DNA of 64,000 bases from Psychromonas ingrahamii 37. Lineage in GTDB: Bacteria; Pseudomonadota; Gammaproteobacteria; Enterobacterales; Psychromonadaceae. Below the pieces are notes generated by a model. It did not search any database, had not been told where the DNA came from, and saw only the letters and a list, made by a program, of their open reading frames with translations. Location of the stretch: NCBI RefSeq assembly GCF_000015285.1, contig NC_008709.1:3906001-3970000 (forward strand). Reading direction: 5' to 3'. A program made the translations under genes and the position numbers. Below, in pieces: positions 38,416-52,844 of this stretch (within the stretch, counting starts at the first letter, position 1; each line of letters opens with the position of its first letter).

Positions 38416-38718
38416 AAAACTTTTTAAAGCTTAGGCTTTTTTTAGCTTTAAATTGTTTTGGCCGGTAGGAGATTAACGTCTTTTTGTTAATCTTCCGTAG
38501 GGCAACAATCTAAAGTCTTTTTAAAATTTAATTAGAAAAGCTGGTTTTATTGTTTTTTTTATCAAGCAATCGTAAATATTTGTAAAATATGTTTCGCAAG
38601 CATATTTTTTTTTTGTCTTGGATACTGTTGTTTCAACTCTTAGCTTAATCAAAGGGAATGTTAATAACATTCACTGACCCACTCGTCTACTGCAACTCAA
38701 CACGTCTTAGGTGTTGTA

Positions 38719-41609
<2,891 letters not shown>

Positions 41610-42157
41610 ATACAACACCTAAAAGGTGTCACTTTAAGCGTTTTTATGAATGTTAATAATATTCAAAAAACACATAAGATAACAAAATCTAGATTTTGCA
41701 TTTATTTGAGTTTCCAAGACGCTTGCGATTTCTCATATTTTACAATACAAAAAACAACATTCGTTTTTCGTGCACCTAGAATTAATTTTTAACGATTAAT
41801 TCGTAGATACGTACATTATCCAAAGTATCAGTTTGAACAACATTTATTTTTGCTTGATTCATTTACTAAAACCGAAGTTTTAATAAACGAGAACTGTTTA
41901 TATTTCACTGTGTGAAATACAAACTTTTCGTTTAATTTATCACACCAATCAACACCTGAGTGCTATTGTTATTGTGTGATAAAAAGAACTTTTATCAGCT
42001 TTCCTAATTGTTAAAGAGCAGTGTTAAAAAAACACTTATTAATTATTCTTTATAAAGAACAGTTAATAAGTGCGTCATTATAAGCAGGTTCAATTTCCTT
42101 AAATACAGAAAATGAATTTGCGGAGCAAATATCAATTTTATTTATTTAAATAAAAAG
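41610..42157 (-). other. 16S-23S spacer, 23S side
   Basis: Spacer between tRNA-Glu and 23S. It holds a boxA antitermination element (minus strand TGCTCTTTAACA, 42009-42020). Sequence just outside the 23S gene (GTGTTGTATGG near 38711-38721 and CATACAACACC near 41609-41619) can pair to form the RNase III processing stem. Otherwise AT-rich; no second tRNA seen. Confidence 0.7.
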
Positions 42158-42233
42158 TGGTATCCCCAAGGGGATTTGAACCCCTGTTACCGCCGTGAAA
42201 GGGCGGTGTCCTAGGCCTCTAGACGATGGGGAC
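42158..42233 (-). tRNA. tRNA-Glu (anticodon TTC)
   Basis: 76 nt including an encoded CCA. Minus strand GTCCCCATCGTCTAGAGGCC, anticodon loop CCCTTTCACGG, T-loop GGTTCAAATCC, acceptor GGGGATACCA. Normal position in the 16S-23S spacer. Confidence 0.97.
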
Positions 42234-42371
42234 ATAGAAACTACTTGCGCTTTATCATTCTAATCAAACAATCTGTGTGAACACTCATTGTCCCTAACGT
42301 ACATTTGCTACGCAAATCTACTAGCGGGTTAAGTTTTTGCTACGCAAATACTTAATGTGTGTCTCTTTACG

Positions 42372-43918
<1,547 letters not shown>

Positions 43919-44181
43919 AAAGTTTAATTTGCAGCTTGCGCTGCGACTCAATATAACTGACTAAAACTAATTACTCTTCATTTCAATACCTAAGTATAAA
44001 AGCTTCAGTATAAAAATAATGAATAACTTATTATTCTGAATAAATAAATTTATTCGTGTGTCACTTTTATTGATGAGCAATCTATTTACGAAGTAAAAAG
44101 TTACTGCCTTTACAAGAAAGGACTTTGATTTTTTTGAAATCACATCAACAATAAGTGTCCACACAGATTGTTTGATTAAAT

Positions 44182-44193
44182 TGTTAAAGAGCG
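44182..44193 (-). promoter_or_regulatory. rrn leader boxA
   Basis: Minus strand CGCTCTTTAACA, the Nus-factor antitermination element, between promoter P2 and 16S; the spacer carries a matching copy. Confidence 0.75.
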
Positions 44194-44213
44194 TGCCTTT
44201 CGGCGAGGTGCGC

Positions 44214-44241
44214 ATATTACGCTACCTGCAAACGATGTCAA
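44214..44241 (-). promoter_or_regulatory. rRNA promoter P2
   Basis: Minus strand TTGACA (44236-44241), 16-bp spacer, TAATAT (44214-44219), followed by GCGC. About 295 bp before 16S. Confidence 0.8.
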
Positions 44242-44348
44242 TGGTTATTTTTAATATTTTCAATCAACGTGATACGTTATTAAAAACTTAACCTCTTTCG
44301 TTCTAAGTAACCGGATTGACTTGCGTCTTTCCCGTTTCCGTGGGGCGC

Positions 44349-44376
44349 ATTATAGGGATTTAAAGTACATTGGCAA
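44349..44376 (-). promoter_or_regulatory. rRNA promoter P1
   Basis: Minus strand TTGCCA (44371-44376), 16-bp spacer, TATAAT (44349-44354), then the GC-rich discriminator GCGCCCCACGG typical of stringently controlled rRNA promoters. AT-rich upstream DNA (44390-44430) could be an UP element. Confidence 0.85.
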
Positions 44377-44594
44377 GGGCTTTATTGACGATTATTTCAA
44401 TAAAATGTGCGAACGATTATTTAACAATCAATGTGCTCATTTATCAGCTAAAGAGTGCTGATTTTTTAACTGTTAAGCATAAATCATCTCTTTAATTATT
44501 CTGTTTTGATTTAAAAAATCTGTTTTTCTATATTGCGGACATAAAAAAAGGAGCTAAGCTCCTTTTTTTTGTTCATTACTCTTTGTCGAGACTA

Positions 44595-44879
44595 TTATTT
44601 ATAAAGACAAAGGTATGCAGTTTGTACTTTTACTTTAACATCAAAGCTCACATTTGCTTCTACTTCAAATGTTTCACCAGCGTTGAATGTTTTCCAGTCC
44701 GTTGCGCCTGGTAGTTTTACCGTCAGAGCACCGTTTACCACTGTCATGAACTCGTAAGCATTAGTATCAAAAGTGTATTCACCGATATCCATAACGCCAA
44801 GAGTTCCTGGTAATGTTGCGCTTTGGAATGCAATTGATTTCACATTGCCATCAAAGTATTCATTGCTTTCAAAACTCAT
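44595..44879 (-). CDS. ppnP: Pyrimidine/purine nucleoside phosphorylase PpnP
   Basis: 94 residues, the size of the PpnP (YaiE/DUF1255) family: a small single-domain cupin that splits nucleosides with phosphate. Cupin blocks [13 protein letters not shown] and [16 protein letters not shown], and the C-terminal AYLCLYK, are visible. I chose the ATG at 44879 ([10 protein letters not shown]) because it has GGAAA at the right distance and matches the family start; an ATG 11 codons earlier lacks support. Single gene. Confidence 0.9.
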   Translation of the reverse strand: MSFESNEYFDGNVKSIAFQSATLPGTLGVMDIGEYTFDTNAYEFMTVVNGALTVKLPGATDWKTFNAGETFEVEANVSFDVKVKVQTAYLCLYK

Positions 44880-44948
44880 GTTATTTCCTTTATATATGTC
44901 GTTGATGTGCAAATGATTATGAACAAGACAAATTTAAAATTCAAGTAA

Positions 44949-46865
44949 TTAAATGACCTCTTCAAATTCAGCTTCCATTAATTCAATTTTTTCCTGTGCA
45001 TCCATCCAAGCCATTTCCGCTTCTTCGAGTGACTCTTTTAACTCGCCCTGCTGCTTTAATAACTCAGTTAAGCGTGCCTTTTGTGCGTGTTCATATAGTG
45101 CAGGATCTGCCAGTTGCTTCTCTATCTCTTCTAATTGTTGACTCAATTTTTCCATTAACTTTTCTGAACTGCTTAACTGCTTTTTATAAGGTGTTAATTT
45201 TTTACGAAATTCAGCTTCTAAATGTTTTTGTTCTTTACGATTAACAGTCGATGAGTTAACACTTTCAAGGTCTTGAACTGGTTGTTTTTCAATACGTTGT
45301 TGTTCTGATAACCATTTATGGTAATCATCAAGGTCACCAACAAAAGGCTCTACTTTATGATCATGCACTAAATATAAATCATCGGTTGTGGTGCGTAACA
45401 AATGACGGTCATGCGAGACTATTACCATTGCACCTTCAAACTCTTGCAGTGCCATTGTGAGTGCATGGCGCATTTCCAAATCAAGGTGGTTGGTCGGTTC
45501 ATCAAGTAATAACAGGTTGGGTTTTTGCCACACCAACAGGGCCAACACTAAACGCGCTTTTTCTCCCCCCGAAAATGGCCTGACTTTATCTAACGCCTTA
45601 TCCCCTTGAAAACCAAAAGTGCCCAAAAAATTTCGTAAGGTGACTTCTTTTTCATCATGTGCAAACCGGGCAAGATGTTGAAGTGGTGTTTCATCCAGAG
45701 ATAAAAGCTCTAATTGATGCTGGGCAAAGTAACCAATTTTAGCCTTTGGATTGATCTCCAATTTACCCGAGATAGGTTTAATTTGGTTTGATATGAGTTT
45801 AATAAGCGTTGATTTACCTGCACCATTGCGGCCCAATAAACCGATTCGACTGCCGGGCGCAAGATTTAATTCTATTTTATCAAGAATCAATAAATCGTCA
45901 TAACCTGCACTCACTTTTTCTAAGGTTAATAACGGCATCGGCAAGGAATCCGGCTCTCTAAAGGAAAAGCTAAATTGATTATCCAAATGTGCAGGTAATA
46001 ATTGCTCCATTTTTTCTAATGCTTTAATACGACTTTGTGCTTGTTTCGCTTTGCTGGCTTTATAACGAAAACGGTCAATATAATCCTGCATATGACTCAT
46101 TTGCGTTTGCTGCTTTTCAAAAGAGGATTGCTGCTGTGCTAACTTTTCAGCCCGTTGACGTTCGAAACTGCTGTAGTTACCCGTATATTCATGAAGTTGC
46201 TGCTGCTCTATATGTATTATTTTATCAACGATAGTATCAATAAAGTCACGGTCATGTGATATTAAGATTAATGTGCCTGCATATTGACGTAACCATTTTT
46301 CAAGCCAAATGACTGCATCTAAATCAAGGTGATTGGTTGGTTCATCAAGTAATAATAAGTCAGAAGGGCAAAGTAGCGCTTGTGCTAAATTTAAACGCAT
46401 ACGCCAACCACCCGAAAAATCACTTACTGAGCGACTTTGATCCGGCTCTGGAAAGCCTAAACCGGCGAGTAATTCAGCGGCACGGGATTCAATGGTATAA
46501 CTTCCCGCATGGTCTAATTTACCATGCAGTTCAGCTATTTTATTGCCGTTATCAGCGGCCTCTGCTTCTTTAAGTTGCTGCTGTAACAATCTGAAATCAT
46601 AATCCCCGTCAATAACGTACTGTAACGCATTCATATCGAGCGCAGGGGTTTCTTGAGCGACACTTGCCATACGCCAATGCTGTGGAATACTCAGCTCGCC
46701 ATTATCAATCTGTGCTTCTTGCTTTAAAAGTGCAAAAAAACTTGATTTACCACAGCCATTAGCACCGACTAATCCGACTTTTTGGTGTGGGTTGATTGTT
46801 GCGCTGGCATTTACAAGTAAAGGTTTACCGCCGCGAATTAATTCAATATTACTAGCCACAATCAT
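44949..46865 (-). CDS. yheS: ABC-F ATPase YheS
   Basis: 638 residues (E. coli YheS 637). Two ABC domains in one soluble chain, no membrane part, so an ABC-F protein acting on ribosomes. Walker A motifs GANGCGKSS (about 34-42) and GRNGAGKST (about 346-354); signatures DFSGGWRMR and PFSGGEKAR; both Walker B-LLLDEPTNHLDL. The inter-domain linker (about 240-290) is charged and helical. The C-terminus is a long coiled coil (about 555-635). Divergent from yheV, as in E. coli. Confidence 0.95.
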   Translation of the reverse strand: MIVASNIELIRGGKPLLVNASATINPHQKVGLVGANGCGKSSFFALLKQEAQIDNGELSIPQHWRMASVAQETPALDMNALQYVIDGDYDFRLLQQQLKEAEAADNGNKIAELHGKLDHAGSYTIESRAAELLAGLGFPEPDQSRSVSDFSGGWRMRLNLAQALLCPSDLLLLDEPTNHLDLDAVIWLEKWLRQYAGTLILISHDRDFIDTIVDKIIHIEQQQLHEYTGNYSSFERQRAEKLAQQQSSFEKQQTQMSHMQDYIDRFRYKASKAKQAQSRIKALEKMEQLLPAHLDNQFSFSFREPDSLPMPLLTLEKVSAGYDDLLILDKIELNLAPGSRIGLLGRNGAGKSTLIKLISNQIKPISGKLEINPKAKIGYFAQHQLELLSLDETPLQHLARFAHDEKEVTLRNFLGTFGFQGDKALDKVRPFSGGEKARLVLALLVWQKPNLLLLDEPTNHLDLEMRHALTMALQEFEGAMVIVSHDRHLLRTTTDDLYLVHDHKVEPFVGDLDDYHKWLSEQQRIEKQPVQDLESVNSSTVNRKEQKHLEAEFRKKLTPYKKQLSSSEKLMEKLSQQLEEIEKQLADPALYEHAQKARLTELLKQQGELKESLEEAEMAWMDAQEKIELMEAEFEEVI

Positions 46866-47002
46866 AAATAGATCTTCTCAATATTATAGAAGCGAAAATA
46901 AAGGTAATAATAACGGACTTTACAAAGTTGAGCCATAGCAGTTGGTAATCAAATACAATTTCGTTACTATGGGACAATGATGTATTAAATAGATTATTAA
47001 AA

Positions 47003-47221
47003 ATGGCATTAACAAAAAATAAAAAACGTTTTATCGCAGGTGCAAGTTGCCCAGAATGTAATCAACTTGACAGCATCGCTCTGACACGGGAAAATGGAGT
47101 TGAAACTCTAAGGTGTGTATCTTGTGGTTACACACAAACACAAACACCGCAACAAGCAACATCGGCAACACGCCAATTTGAACAAATTATCGGTGTGTTT
47201 GATCCGAATGAAATTGAATAA
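47003..47221 (+). CDS. yheV: YheV-family putative zinc-ribbon protein
   Basis: 72 residues. Paired cysteines CPEC and CVSC, about 20 residues apart, form a likely zinc ribbon. The start KKRFIAGASCPECNQLDS and end EQIIGVFDPNE match the YheV/DUF2387 family. Function unknown. Divergent from yheS and just ahead of slyD, possibly co-transcribed with it. Confidence 0.9.
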   Translation: MALTKNKKRFIAGASCPECNQLDSIALTRENGVETLRCVSCGYTQTQTPQQATSATRQFEQIIGVFDPNEIE

Positions 47222-47243
47222 AACTTAAATAATGAGAAATAAT

Positions 47244-47750
47244 ATGAAAATTACAAATGACTCAGTGGTTTCAATCCACTTCGGCGTTTCAGAAGTAGAC
47301 GGTAACGCATTAGACAGCACTGAAAATGGTGCTCCACTTGAATTCATTCAAGGTTCACATTATTTGGTCCCAGGCTTAGAAGCTGAATTAGAAGGCAAAC
47401 AGCTTGGTGATAAATTTGACGTTGAATTAGAAGCTAAAGATGCATATGGCCTTTTCCAGGACGAATTAGTACAACAAGTACCACGTTCTTTATTCGAAGG
47501 TGTTGATGAAATTGAAGTAGGCATGTCATTCCAAGCTGAAACAGATCAAGGACCACGCTCCGTTGAAGTCACCGAAGTCGGTGAAGAAAATGTCAGTATT
47601 GATGCAAATCATCCGCTAGCTGGTATGGCTTTAAAATTTGTAGGTGAAGTTATTGGCGTTCGCGCCGCAACCGAAGAAGAATTAGCGCATGGTCATACTC
47701 ACCCGGCGGCCAGCGAAGAAAAAGAAGCCGTTGAAGCAGCTAACGCATAA
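47244..47750 (+). CDS. slyD: FKBP-type peptidyl-prolyl isomerase SlyD, short tail
   Basis: 168 residues. A cytoplasmic prolyl isomerase/chaperone with the inserted-flap domain. Blocks: LVPGLEAELEGKQLGDKFDV, DAYGLFQDELVQQVPRSLF, TDQGPRSVEVTEV and ATEEELAHGHTH. The E. coli tail of about 45 His/Cys residues is replaced by AASEEKEAVEAANA, so nickel binding and [NiFe]-hydrogenase delivery are doubtful. I start at 47244 (MKITNDSVV), matching the family; an ATG four codons earlier is possible. Confidence 0.92.
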   Translation: MKITNDSVVSIHFGVSEVDGNALDSTENGAPLEFIQGSHYLVPGLEAELEGKQLGDKFDVELEAKDAYGLFQDELVQQVPRSLFEGVDEIEVGMSFQAETDQGPRSVEVTEVGEENVSIDANHPLAGMALKFVGEVIGVRAATEEELAHGHTHPAASEEKEAVEAANA

Positions 47751-47974
47751 CGCGCAAGGTGATAGTTATTGCGCAGACCCTCATGAAACAAGTTATGAAT
47801 GCTGCAATGGAGATCACTAAGATCTGATTGATTGAATGACAGTTTAATTTTGCTAACACGCTGGCGTTCAATCAATTTTCATCCTTTAAAGATAACAACC
47901 TCTTTTTACCTTCTGTTAATCAAAAACTGACTCCCCCTTTTCATAAATTAATCAAAGATCCATAAAGTTAAAAA

Positions 47975-48754
47975 TTAATTTTTAATTAATGAGAAACTAA
48001 TAATATTATCAATAAATTCCTCAGGTTCGCTAATAAATGGCGCATGCGATGAGTGCATAAATACTTTTTTCAGGGAGTCTGGCAGTAATTGCTGCATAGC
48101 AACACTTGTTTCAATAGGGACTAAACTGTCAAACTGACCAAAAATGGATAAACAAGGGAGACTAATCTGAGCAAATTCCCTTCGTAAATCACTCTCACTG
48201 AGAAGATTTAAGCCTTCACTTAAAGCCATCAAAGAGGCTTGCTTTGTATCCTTCAAAAGTTTTTTTAATATGAGCGTGTCTTTACGTGTACTTTCACAGC
48301 CCATTGCTTGAATGCTGATAAAGCGAGCCAATGTTTTATCTGAGTTTTTAAGCAGCCCCAATTTGAAGTTTTCAAACACAATAGTTTCAACACCCGGCCA
48401 GAGTAGGTCGCCAACAAATTTGGGCGAAGTACAAACTTGAATTAATTTAGCAATTTTATTGGGGTATAAGTAACTGGCATGACTTGCAATTAAACCACCC
48501 AGAGACCAACCACACCAGATTGACTGCTCAGGCACACTTTCCATAATACGCTCGACTATTGTATCAAGAGAATATTCAGCTAATCCTTCACTGCGGCCAA
48601 ATCCAGGGAGATCAATTAAATGCACTCGAAAATGAGCAGATAATCCATAAAGAACCGGATCCCAAACGGCAGAGTTCACCCCCCAGCCATGTAATAACAA
48701 CAAATTGGGCCCTTCACCCAGCACACGGCAATATACTCTTTGTTCTATAATCAC
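47975..48754 (-). CDS. bioH: Pimeloyl-ACP methyl ester carboxylesterase BioH
   Basis: 259 residues, alpha/beta hydrolase. It frees pimeloyl-ACP from its methyl ester at the end of pimelate building in biotin synthesis. The oxyanion-hole motif LLLHGWGVNS, nucleophile motif GWSLGG (Ser84), the acidic residue in FGQFDSLVP, and the histidine in SSHAPF are present. GTG start. Divergent from comF with 32 bp between, the usual enteric arrangement. Confidence 0.92.
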   Translation of the reverse strand: MIIEQRVYCRVLGEGPNLLLLHGWGVNSAVWDPVLYGLSAHFRVHLIDLPGFGRSEGLAEYSLDTIVERIMESVPEQSIWCGWSLGGLIASHASYLYPNKIAKLIQVCTSPKFVGDLLWPGVETIVFENFKLGLLKNSDKTLARFISIQAMGCESTRKDTLILKKLLKDTKQASLMALSEGLNLLSESDLRREFAQISLPCLSIFGQFDSLVPIETSVAMQQLLPDSLKKVFMHSSHAPFISEPEEFIDNIISFSLIKN

Positions 48755-48786
48755 ATTCTCTCTCTCTTTTAATTGGATAAACGCTG

Positions 48787-49542
48787 GTGCAAACAGTTAC
48801 TGCCTTTATTAAACAAAAATGCAAAAAATTAATCGCACAATGCTTACCTGCCCGGTGTTTAATGTGCGAATTGTCAAGCCATGACAAGCTGATCTGTCAA
48901 TATTGCCAAACAGCATTACTCGAAGCGAGAACCTGCTGTTTACGCTGCGGCTTAGCGTTGAATATCTCTTTACCCTTTTGCGGAGATTGTTTGAAAAAAG
49001 CACACTTATTTGAACAATTACATGCCCTTGGAAGTTATCAACCGCCCTATTCACAGATGGTTAAAAAATTAAAATATACAAAACAGTTGCTTTACGGAGA
49101 GCTATTGGGCGAATTACTCACGGAATCGATTCTGCTTAATTTATCCGCGCAGCAGATAAGTACAGTTGATTACTTATTACCCGTGCCATTACACACAAAA
49201 AAACAGCGTTCCCGTGGTTTTAATCAAGCAACTATCATAGCGCAGGTGATCGCAAAACGATTAAATACTCCCCTTTTATTAGAAGGGGTCGAGCGCCATA
49301 TAAGCACAATGCCGCAGGAAGGGCTTACATTATATAACAGAAAGAAAAATTTAAATGGCGCTTTTTCTATCTGCCCATCAATGCAGCAAGAGATAATAGG
49401 TGCTTATATTGTCATTATCGATGATGTTGTCACCACTGGCGCAACAGTAAATAGTTTGTGTCACACACTATTAGAAGCAGGGGCACAACGAATCGATATT
49501 TGGTGCATCAGCAGAACATCATTGAACACTCAAAAATCATAA
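48787..49542 (+). CDS. comF: ComF-family phosphoribosyltransferase-like protein (GntX type)
   Basis: 251 residues. An N-terminal zinc-finger-like part with four CxxC pairs (RCLMC, CQYC, CLRC, CGDC, about 24-72) and a C-terminal type I phosphoribosyltransferase fold with the PRPP loop VIIDDVVTTGAT (about 210-221). Relatives act in DNA uptake (ComFC, with ComFA) or have unclear roles (GntX). GTG start, divergent from bioH. Confidence 0.9.
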   Translation: MQTVTAFIKQKCKKLIAQCLPARCLMCELSSHDKLICQYCQTALLEARTCCLRCGLALNISLPFCGDCLKKAHLFEQLHALGSYQPPYSQMVKKLKYTKQLLYGELLGELLTESILLNLSAQQISTVDYLLPVPLHTKKQRSRGFNQATIIAQVIAKRLNTPLLLEGVERHISTMPQEGLTLYNRKKNLNGAFSICPSMQQEIIGAYIVIIDDVVTTGATVNSLCHTLLEAGAQRIDIWCISRTSLNTQKS

Positions 49543-49844
49543 CACATATGCTTATTTCCGAATCATTTATTGGGTGGCAATGAATGCTAGACAGACATAA
49601 AACGCTATTTTAGTCTTTGCTCTTGATTTGATTCATGACTCGCGACGTTATAGCTTTCCACTATCATTCCATGGCATTTTTTGTGAAATTAAAATGACCA
49701 ATTATTTTAGGTAAGAGCTTACTTTTATTCATTTATCTGGATACCCATAAGTGCTTTTCCTGCAGGAAGTAAAATAATCACTATTATTTTACTTCTTATT
49801 ATTTATAATGGTTGAGTAAATTACTCAAGAATAAAGGCCCGACT
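49543..49844. other. Intergenic stretch comF-nfuA with perfect hairpin
   Basis: No gene. A perfect 13-bp stem (GAAGTAAAATAAT-CACT-complement) at 49766-49795 lies 50 bp before nfuA; it may end the comF transcript or act on nfuA. A TATAAT at 49804 has no clear -35. Confidence 0.5.
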
Positions 49845-50426
49845 ATGATTGAAATCACTCCAATTGCACAAGCACATTTTAAAAAATTACTTGAACCACA
49901 AAAAGAAGGAACACACATTCGCGTGTTTGTTATTAATCCCGGCACAGCTAAAGCTGAATGCGGTGTTTCATATTGCCCACCTGAAGCTGTCGAAAGCAGT
50001 GATACACGGTTAACTTTTGATGGGTTTGATGCATTGATTGATGAGGTTAGTGTACCCTTTTTAGAAGATGCCTTTGTAGATTTAGTGGAAGAGGATGCGG
50101 GAACTCAGCTGACCCTTAAGGCACCCAATGCAAAAATGCGTAAAGTAAAAGACGATGCGCCACTACTTGAACGTGTTGAATATGTTATCCAGGTTCAAAT
50201 AAATCCACAACTGGCAAGCCACGGTGGTTTTATCAAATTAATAGAAATAACAGAGGATAATGTTGCTATTATTGAATTTGGTGGTGGTTGTAACGGTTGC
50301 TCTCAAGTTGATTTGACACTCAAACAAGGTGTTGAAAAAGAGCTGATAGACGAATTTTCTGGCGAGCTAAATGCTGTGAGAGATATCACCGAACATGAAA
50401 GTGGCGATCACTCTTTTTATAAATAA
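49845..50426 (+). CDS. nfuA: Fe-S biogenesis protein NfuA
   Basis: 193 residues. A carrier that delivers [4Fe-4S] clusters, especially under stress. An A-type-like N-terminal domain (about 1-100; [16 protein letters not shown]) is joined to a Nfu domain (about 105-193) with the cluster motif [14 protein letters not shown] at 49845 chosen ([16 protein letters not shown], with AAGG upstream); it matches the enteric start, whereas the ATG 11 codons earlier does not. The bioH-comF-nfuA order is as in E. coli. Confidence 0.96.
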   Translation: MIEITPIAQAHFKKLLEPQKEGTHIRVFVINPGTAKAECGVSYCPPEAVESSDTRLTFDGFDALIDEVSVPFLEDAFVDLVEEDAGTQLTLKAPNAKMRKVKDDAPLLERVEYVIQVQINPQLASHGGFIKLIEITEDNVAIIEFGGGCNGCSQVDLTLKQGVEKELIDEFSGELNAVRDITEHESGDHSFYK

Positions 50427-50440
50427 AAAGATTCTTTAAC

Positions 50441-50465
50441 AAGGGCTAAAGCAAACTTAGCCCTT
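50441..50465 (+). terminator. nfuA terminator
   Basis: A 9-bp stem (AAGGGCTAA and complement) followed by ATTTAAAA, 15 bp after the nfuA stop. Confidence 0.65.
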
Positions 50466-50883
50466 ATTTAAAAGTACGAAATACTCCTCATAATGTATTC
50501 ACTTCCTCCAATTAATCCAGCCAATAGCAAAATAATTGTATTCTTTGTAAGCGAGTCAACAACAGTAGATATGATAATTTGGCAAGAATTATTTTTATAG
50601 AAATAGGCTGATCTGGAATTATTTTGTTTATTTTGCGTGTAGTGTCAAATAACACGAGCATTTTATGAACAAATAGAGTAGAATGCGCCACCCTCGCAGA
50701 AGGATTGATTTTATCCCTGCGAAACTTTCAGATTAAACCTACTACGCGGTTGATAATACAAAAAATTAATAGATGGTTTCAGTAATTAAACTGAAATGAT
50801 TGAGTTGATGTAGGTATAGGCTGAATTTAGTGTACTTAAGTGATTACTTAAATACAGACTTAAACCGAACTGATGAGGCCAAT
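50466..50883 (+). promoter_or_regulatory. Long 5' leader of deaD
   Basis: About 400 bp without a gene. A TAGAAT -10-like box near 50676 would start a leader of about 190-200 nt, with a stem (TCGCA..GGAT/ATCC.TGCGA) at 50694-50722. Long structured leaders are usual for cold-shock mRNAs such as deaD. Confidence 0.4.
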
Positions 50884-52629
50884 ATGTCAGAGTCAACAAA
50901 TACCAATCAAGAAGTTACCTTACCAAATTTTACTGAATTAAATTTACCTGAAGCACTAACAAAAGTTGTTTCTGAATTAGGTTATGAAACCCCCTCTCCA
51001 ATTCAAGCACAATGTATTCCTCTGTTGTTAGAAGGAAAAGATGTTCTAGGTCTTGCACAAACAGGAACAGGAAAAACGGCAGCATTCGCTTTACCTTTAC
51101 TGGCCAATATTGATATTAATCTAAACCAACCACAAGTATTAGCCCTTGCGCCAACGCGTGAGTTAGCAATTCAGGTTGCAGAAGCATTCCAAACCTATGC
51201 GCGCCATTTACGCGGTTTCCATGTACTTCCTATTTATGGCGGTCAAAGTTACGACATCCAATTCAAGCAGTTAAAACGTGGACCTCAAGTTGTTGTCGGC
51301 ACACCCGGTCGTATAATGGACCACCTAAAACGCAAAACACTGGACTTATCAAATATTAAAACATTAATACTTGATGAAGCTGACGAAATGTTACGTATGG
51401 GTTTCATTGACGACGTTGAAACGATCATGAAAGAGATGCCGGATAAGCGCCAAACCGCACTTTTTTCTGCAACCATGCCAGATCAGATTAAACGTATTAC
51501 AAAACGTTACATGAACAGCCCAACTGAAGTTAAAATCCAAAGTAAAACATCAACTGTGGAAAATATTGAACAGAAATGTTGGATAGTGCGTGGCGTTAAT
51601 AAACTTGATGCCCTAACACGTATGCTTGAAACTGAAGAATATGATGGTGTGATCATCTTTGCCCGTACTAAAACAGCAACAGTTGAATTAGCCGAGCGCT
51701 TAGAAGCCCGCGGTTACCGAAGCGCAGCATTAAATGGTGATATGAATCAGCAGGTACGTGAACGTACTATTGCTCGTTTGAAATCAGGCGGTTTGGATAT
51801 TTTAGTCGCAACAGACGTTGCTGCACGTGGTCTTGACGTAGAACGTTTAAGTTTAGTGGTCAACTATGACATTCCAACGGATACAGAATCTTATGTTCAC
51901 CGTATCGGACGAACAGGCCGTGCGGGTCGTAAGGGTAAAGCAATATTATTCGCAGCACCGCGTGAACGTCGTTTATTAAAAGCGATTGAACGTGCAACCC
52001 GTCAAGAAATTACTATCATGGACTTACCTAGCCGTGATGAAGTAACTAAAACGCGCATCGCTAATTTTCAAAAACAACTTTTATCTGTTGTTGAAAGTGA
52101 AGATCTTACTTTCTACCGTACTTTATTCGAAGAAATCGAAAACAATACGGATATTGATCATTTAGATCTTTCTGCGGCCCTTCTTTATCTGGCACAGAAA
52201 GAAAAACCTTTACAGCCAGTTGAAGAAAAATTTGTCGAGCCACGCCCAAATACTAGTAATCCTCGCGAGGAACGTGGACGTCGCGATCGTAATGACCGTA
52301 ACGACCGTGGACGTACTGAGCGTAGTGACCGTGGACGTCCTGAGCGCAGCGAACAAGGAGGTGATAAACCTCGTGGACGTGGACGCCCAACGGATGTTGA
52401 ATTAGAAGTATATCGTATCGATGTAGGTCGTTCACATGGTGTCCAAGTTAAAAATATTGTGGGTGCCATTGCTAATGAAGCTGATATCAATAGCCGTTTT
52501 ATTGGTGATATCAAACTTTCAGATGATTATTCAACCATTGAATTACCAAAAGGTATGCCGGCTGAAACACTTAAACATCTTGAAAATGTTTATGTTTGTA
52601 AACGTCAGTTGAATATCAAAAAGAACTAA
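50884..52629 (+). CDS. deaD: Cold-shock DEAD-box RNA helicase DeaD/CsdA
   Basis: 581 residues. Helicase core: Q-motif [31 protein letters not shown]-type motif [29 protein letters not shown] DeaD-specific C-terminal RNA-binding domain follows (YRIDVGRSHGVQVKNIVGAI, FIGDIKL, IELPKGMP). Between them is an Arg/Asp/Gly-rich tract (about 457-500). Unlike E. coli DeaD it lacks the long Gly/Arg tail. ATG at 50884 chosen (GAGG ribosome site); an upstream ATG at 50830 is poorer. It helps ribosome assembly and mRNA unwinding in the cold. Confidence 0.95.
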   Translation: MSESTNTNQEVTLPNFTELNLPEALTKVVSELGYETPSPIQAQCIPLLLEGKDVLGLAQTGTGKTAAFALPLLANIDINLNQPQVLALAPTRELAIQVAEAFQTYARHLRGFHVLPIYGGQSYDIQFKQLKRGPQVVVGTPGRIMDHLKRKTLDLSNIKTLILDEADEMLRMGFIDDVETIMKEMPDKRQTALFSATMPDQIKRITKRYMNSPTEVKIQSKTSTVENIEQKCWIVRGVNKLDALTRMLETEEYDGVIIFARTKTATVELAERLEARGYRSAALNGDMNQQVRERTIARLKSGGLDILVATDVAARGLDVERLSLVVNYDIPTDTESYVHRIGRTGRAGRKGKAILFAAPRERRLLKAIERATRQEITIMDLPSRDEVTKTRIANFQKQLLSVVESEDLTFYRTLFEEIENNTDIDHLDLSAALLYLAQKEKPLQPVEEKFVEPRPNTSNPREERGRRDRNDRNDRGRTERSDRGRPERSEQGGDKPRGRGRPTDVELEVYRIDVGRSHGVQVKNIVGAIANEADINSRFIGDIKLSDDYSTIELPKGMPAETLKHLENVYVCKRQLNIKKN

Positions 52630-52663
52630 AAAACGCTTCTAAATAGCGTTTTAGTTTAAAATT

Positions 52664-52690
52664 AAGGGTGCTGTGGAGCACCCTTTTTTA
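52664..52690 (+). terminator. deaD terminator
   Basis: AAGGGTGCT-GTGG-AGCACCCTT with a following T-run; a second smaller stem (AAAACGCT/AGCGTTTT) precedes it at 52630-52652. Confidence 0.85.
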
Positions 52691-52844
52691 TACCTAAAAT
52701 TTAGCAAATAGCGATTATATACTCAGAGTTAAATCTACCTCATTAAATACATAAGCATATAAAAGAATTAGATGAGATAAAAGGGACTGAATAATTAAGT
52801 GAGGTAAAGCAATGTTTACCCCACTAATGTTGACTGTAATAGGC

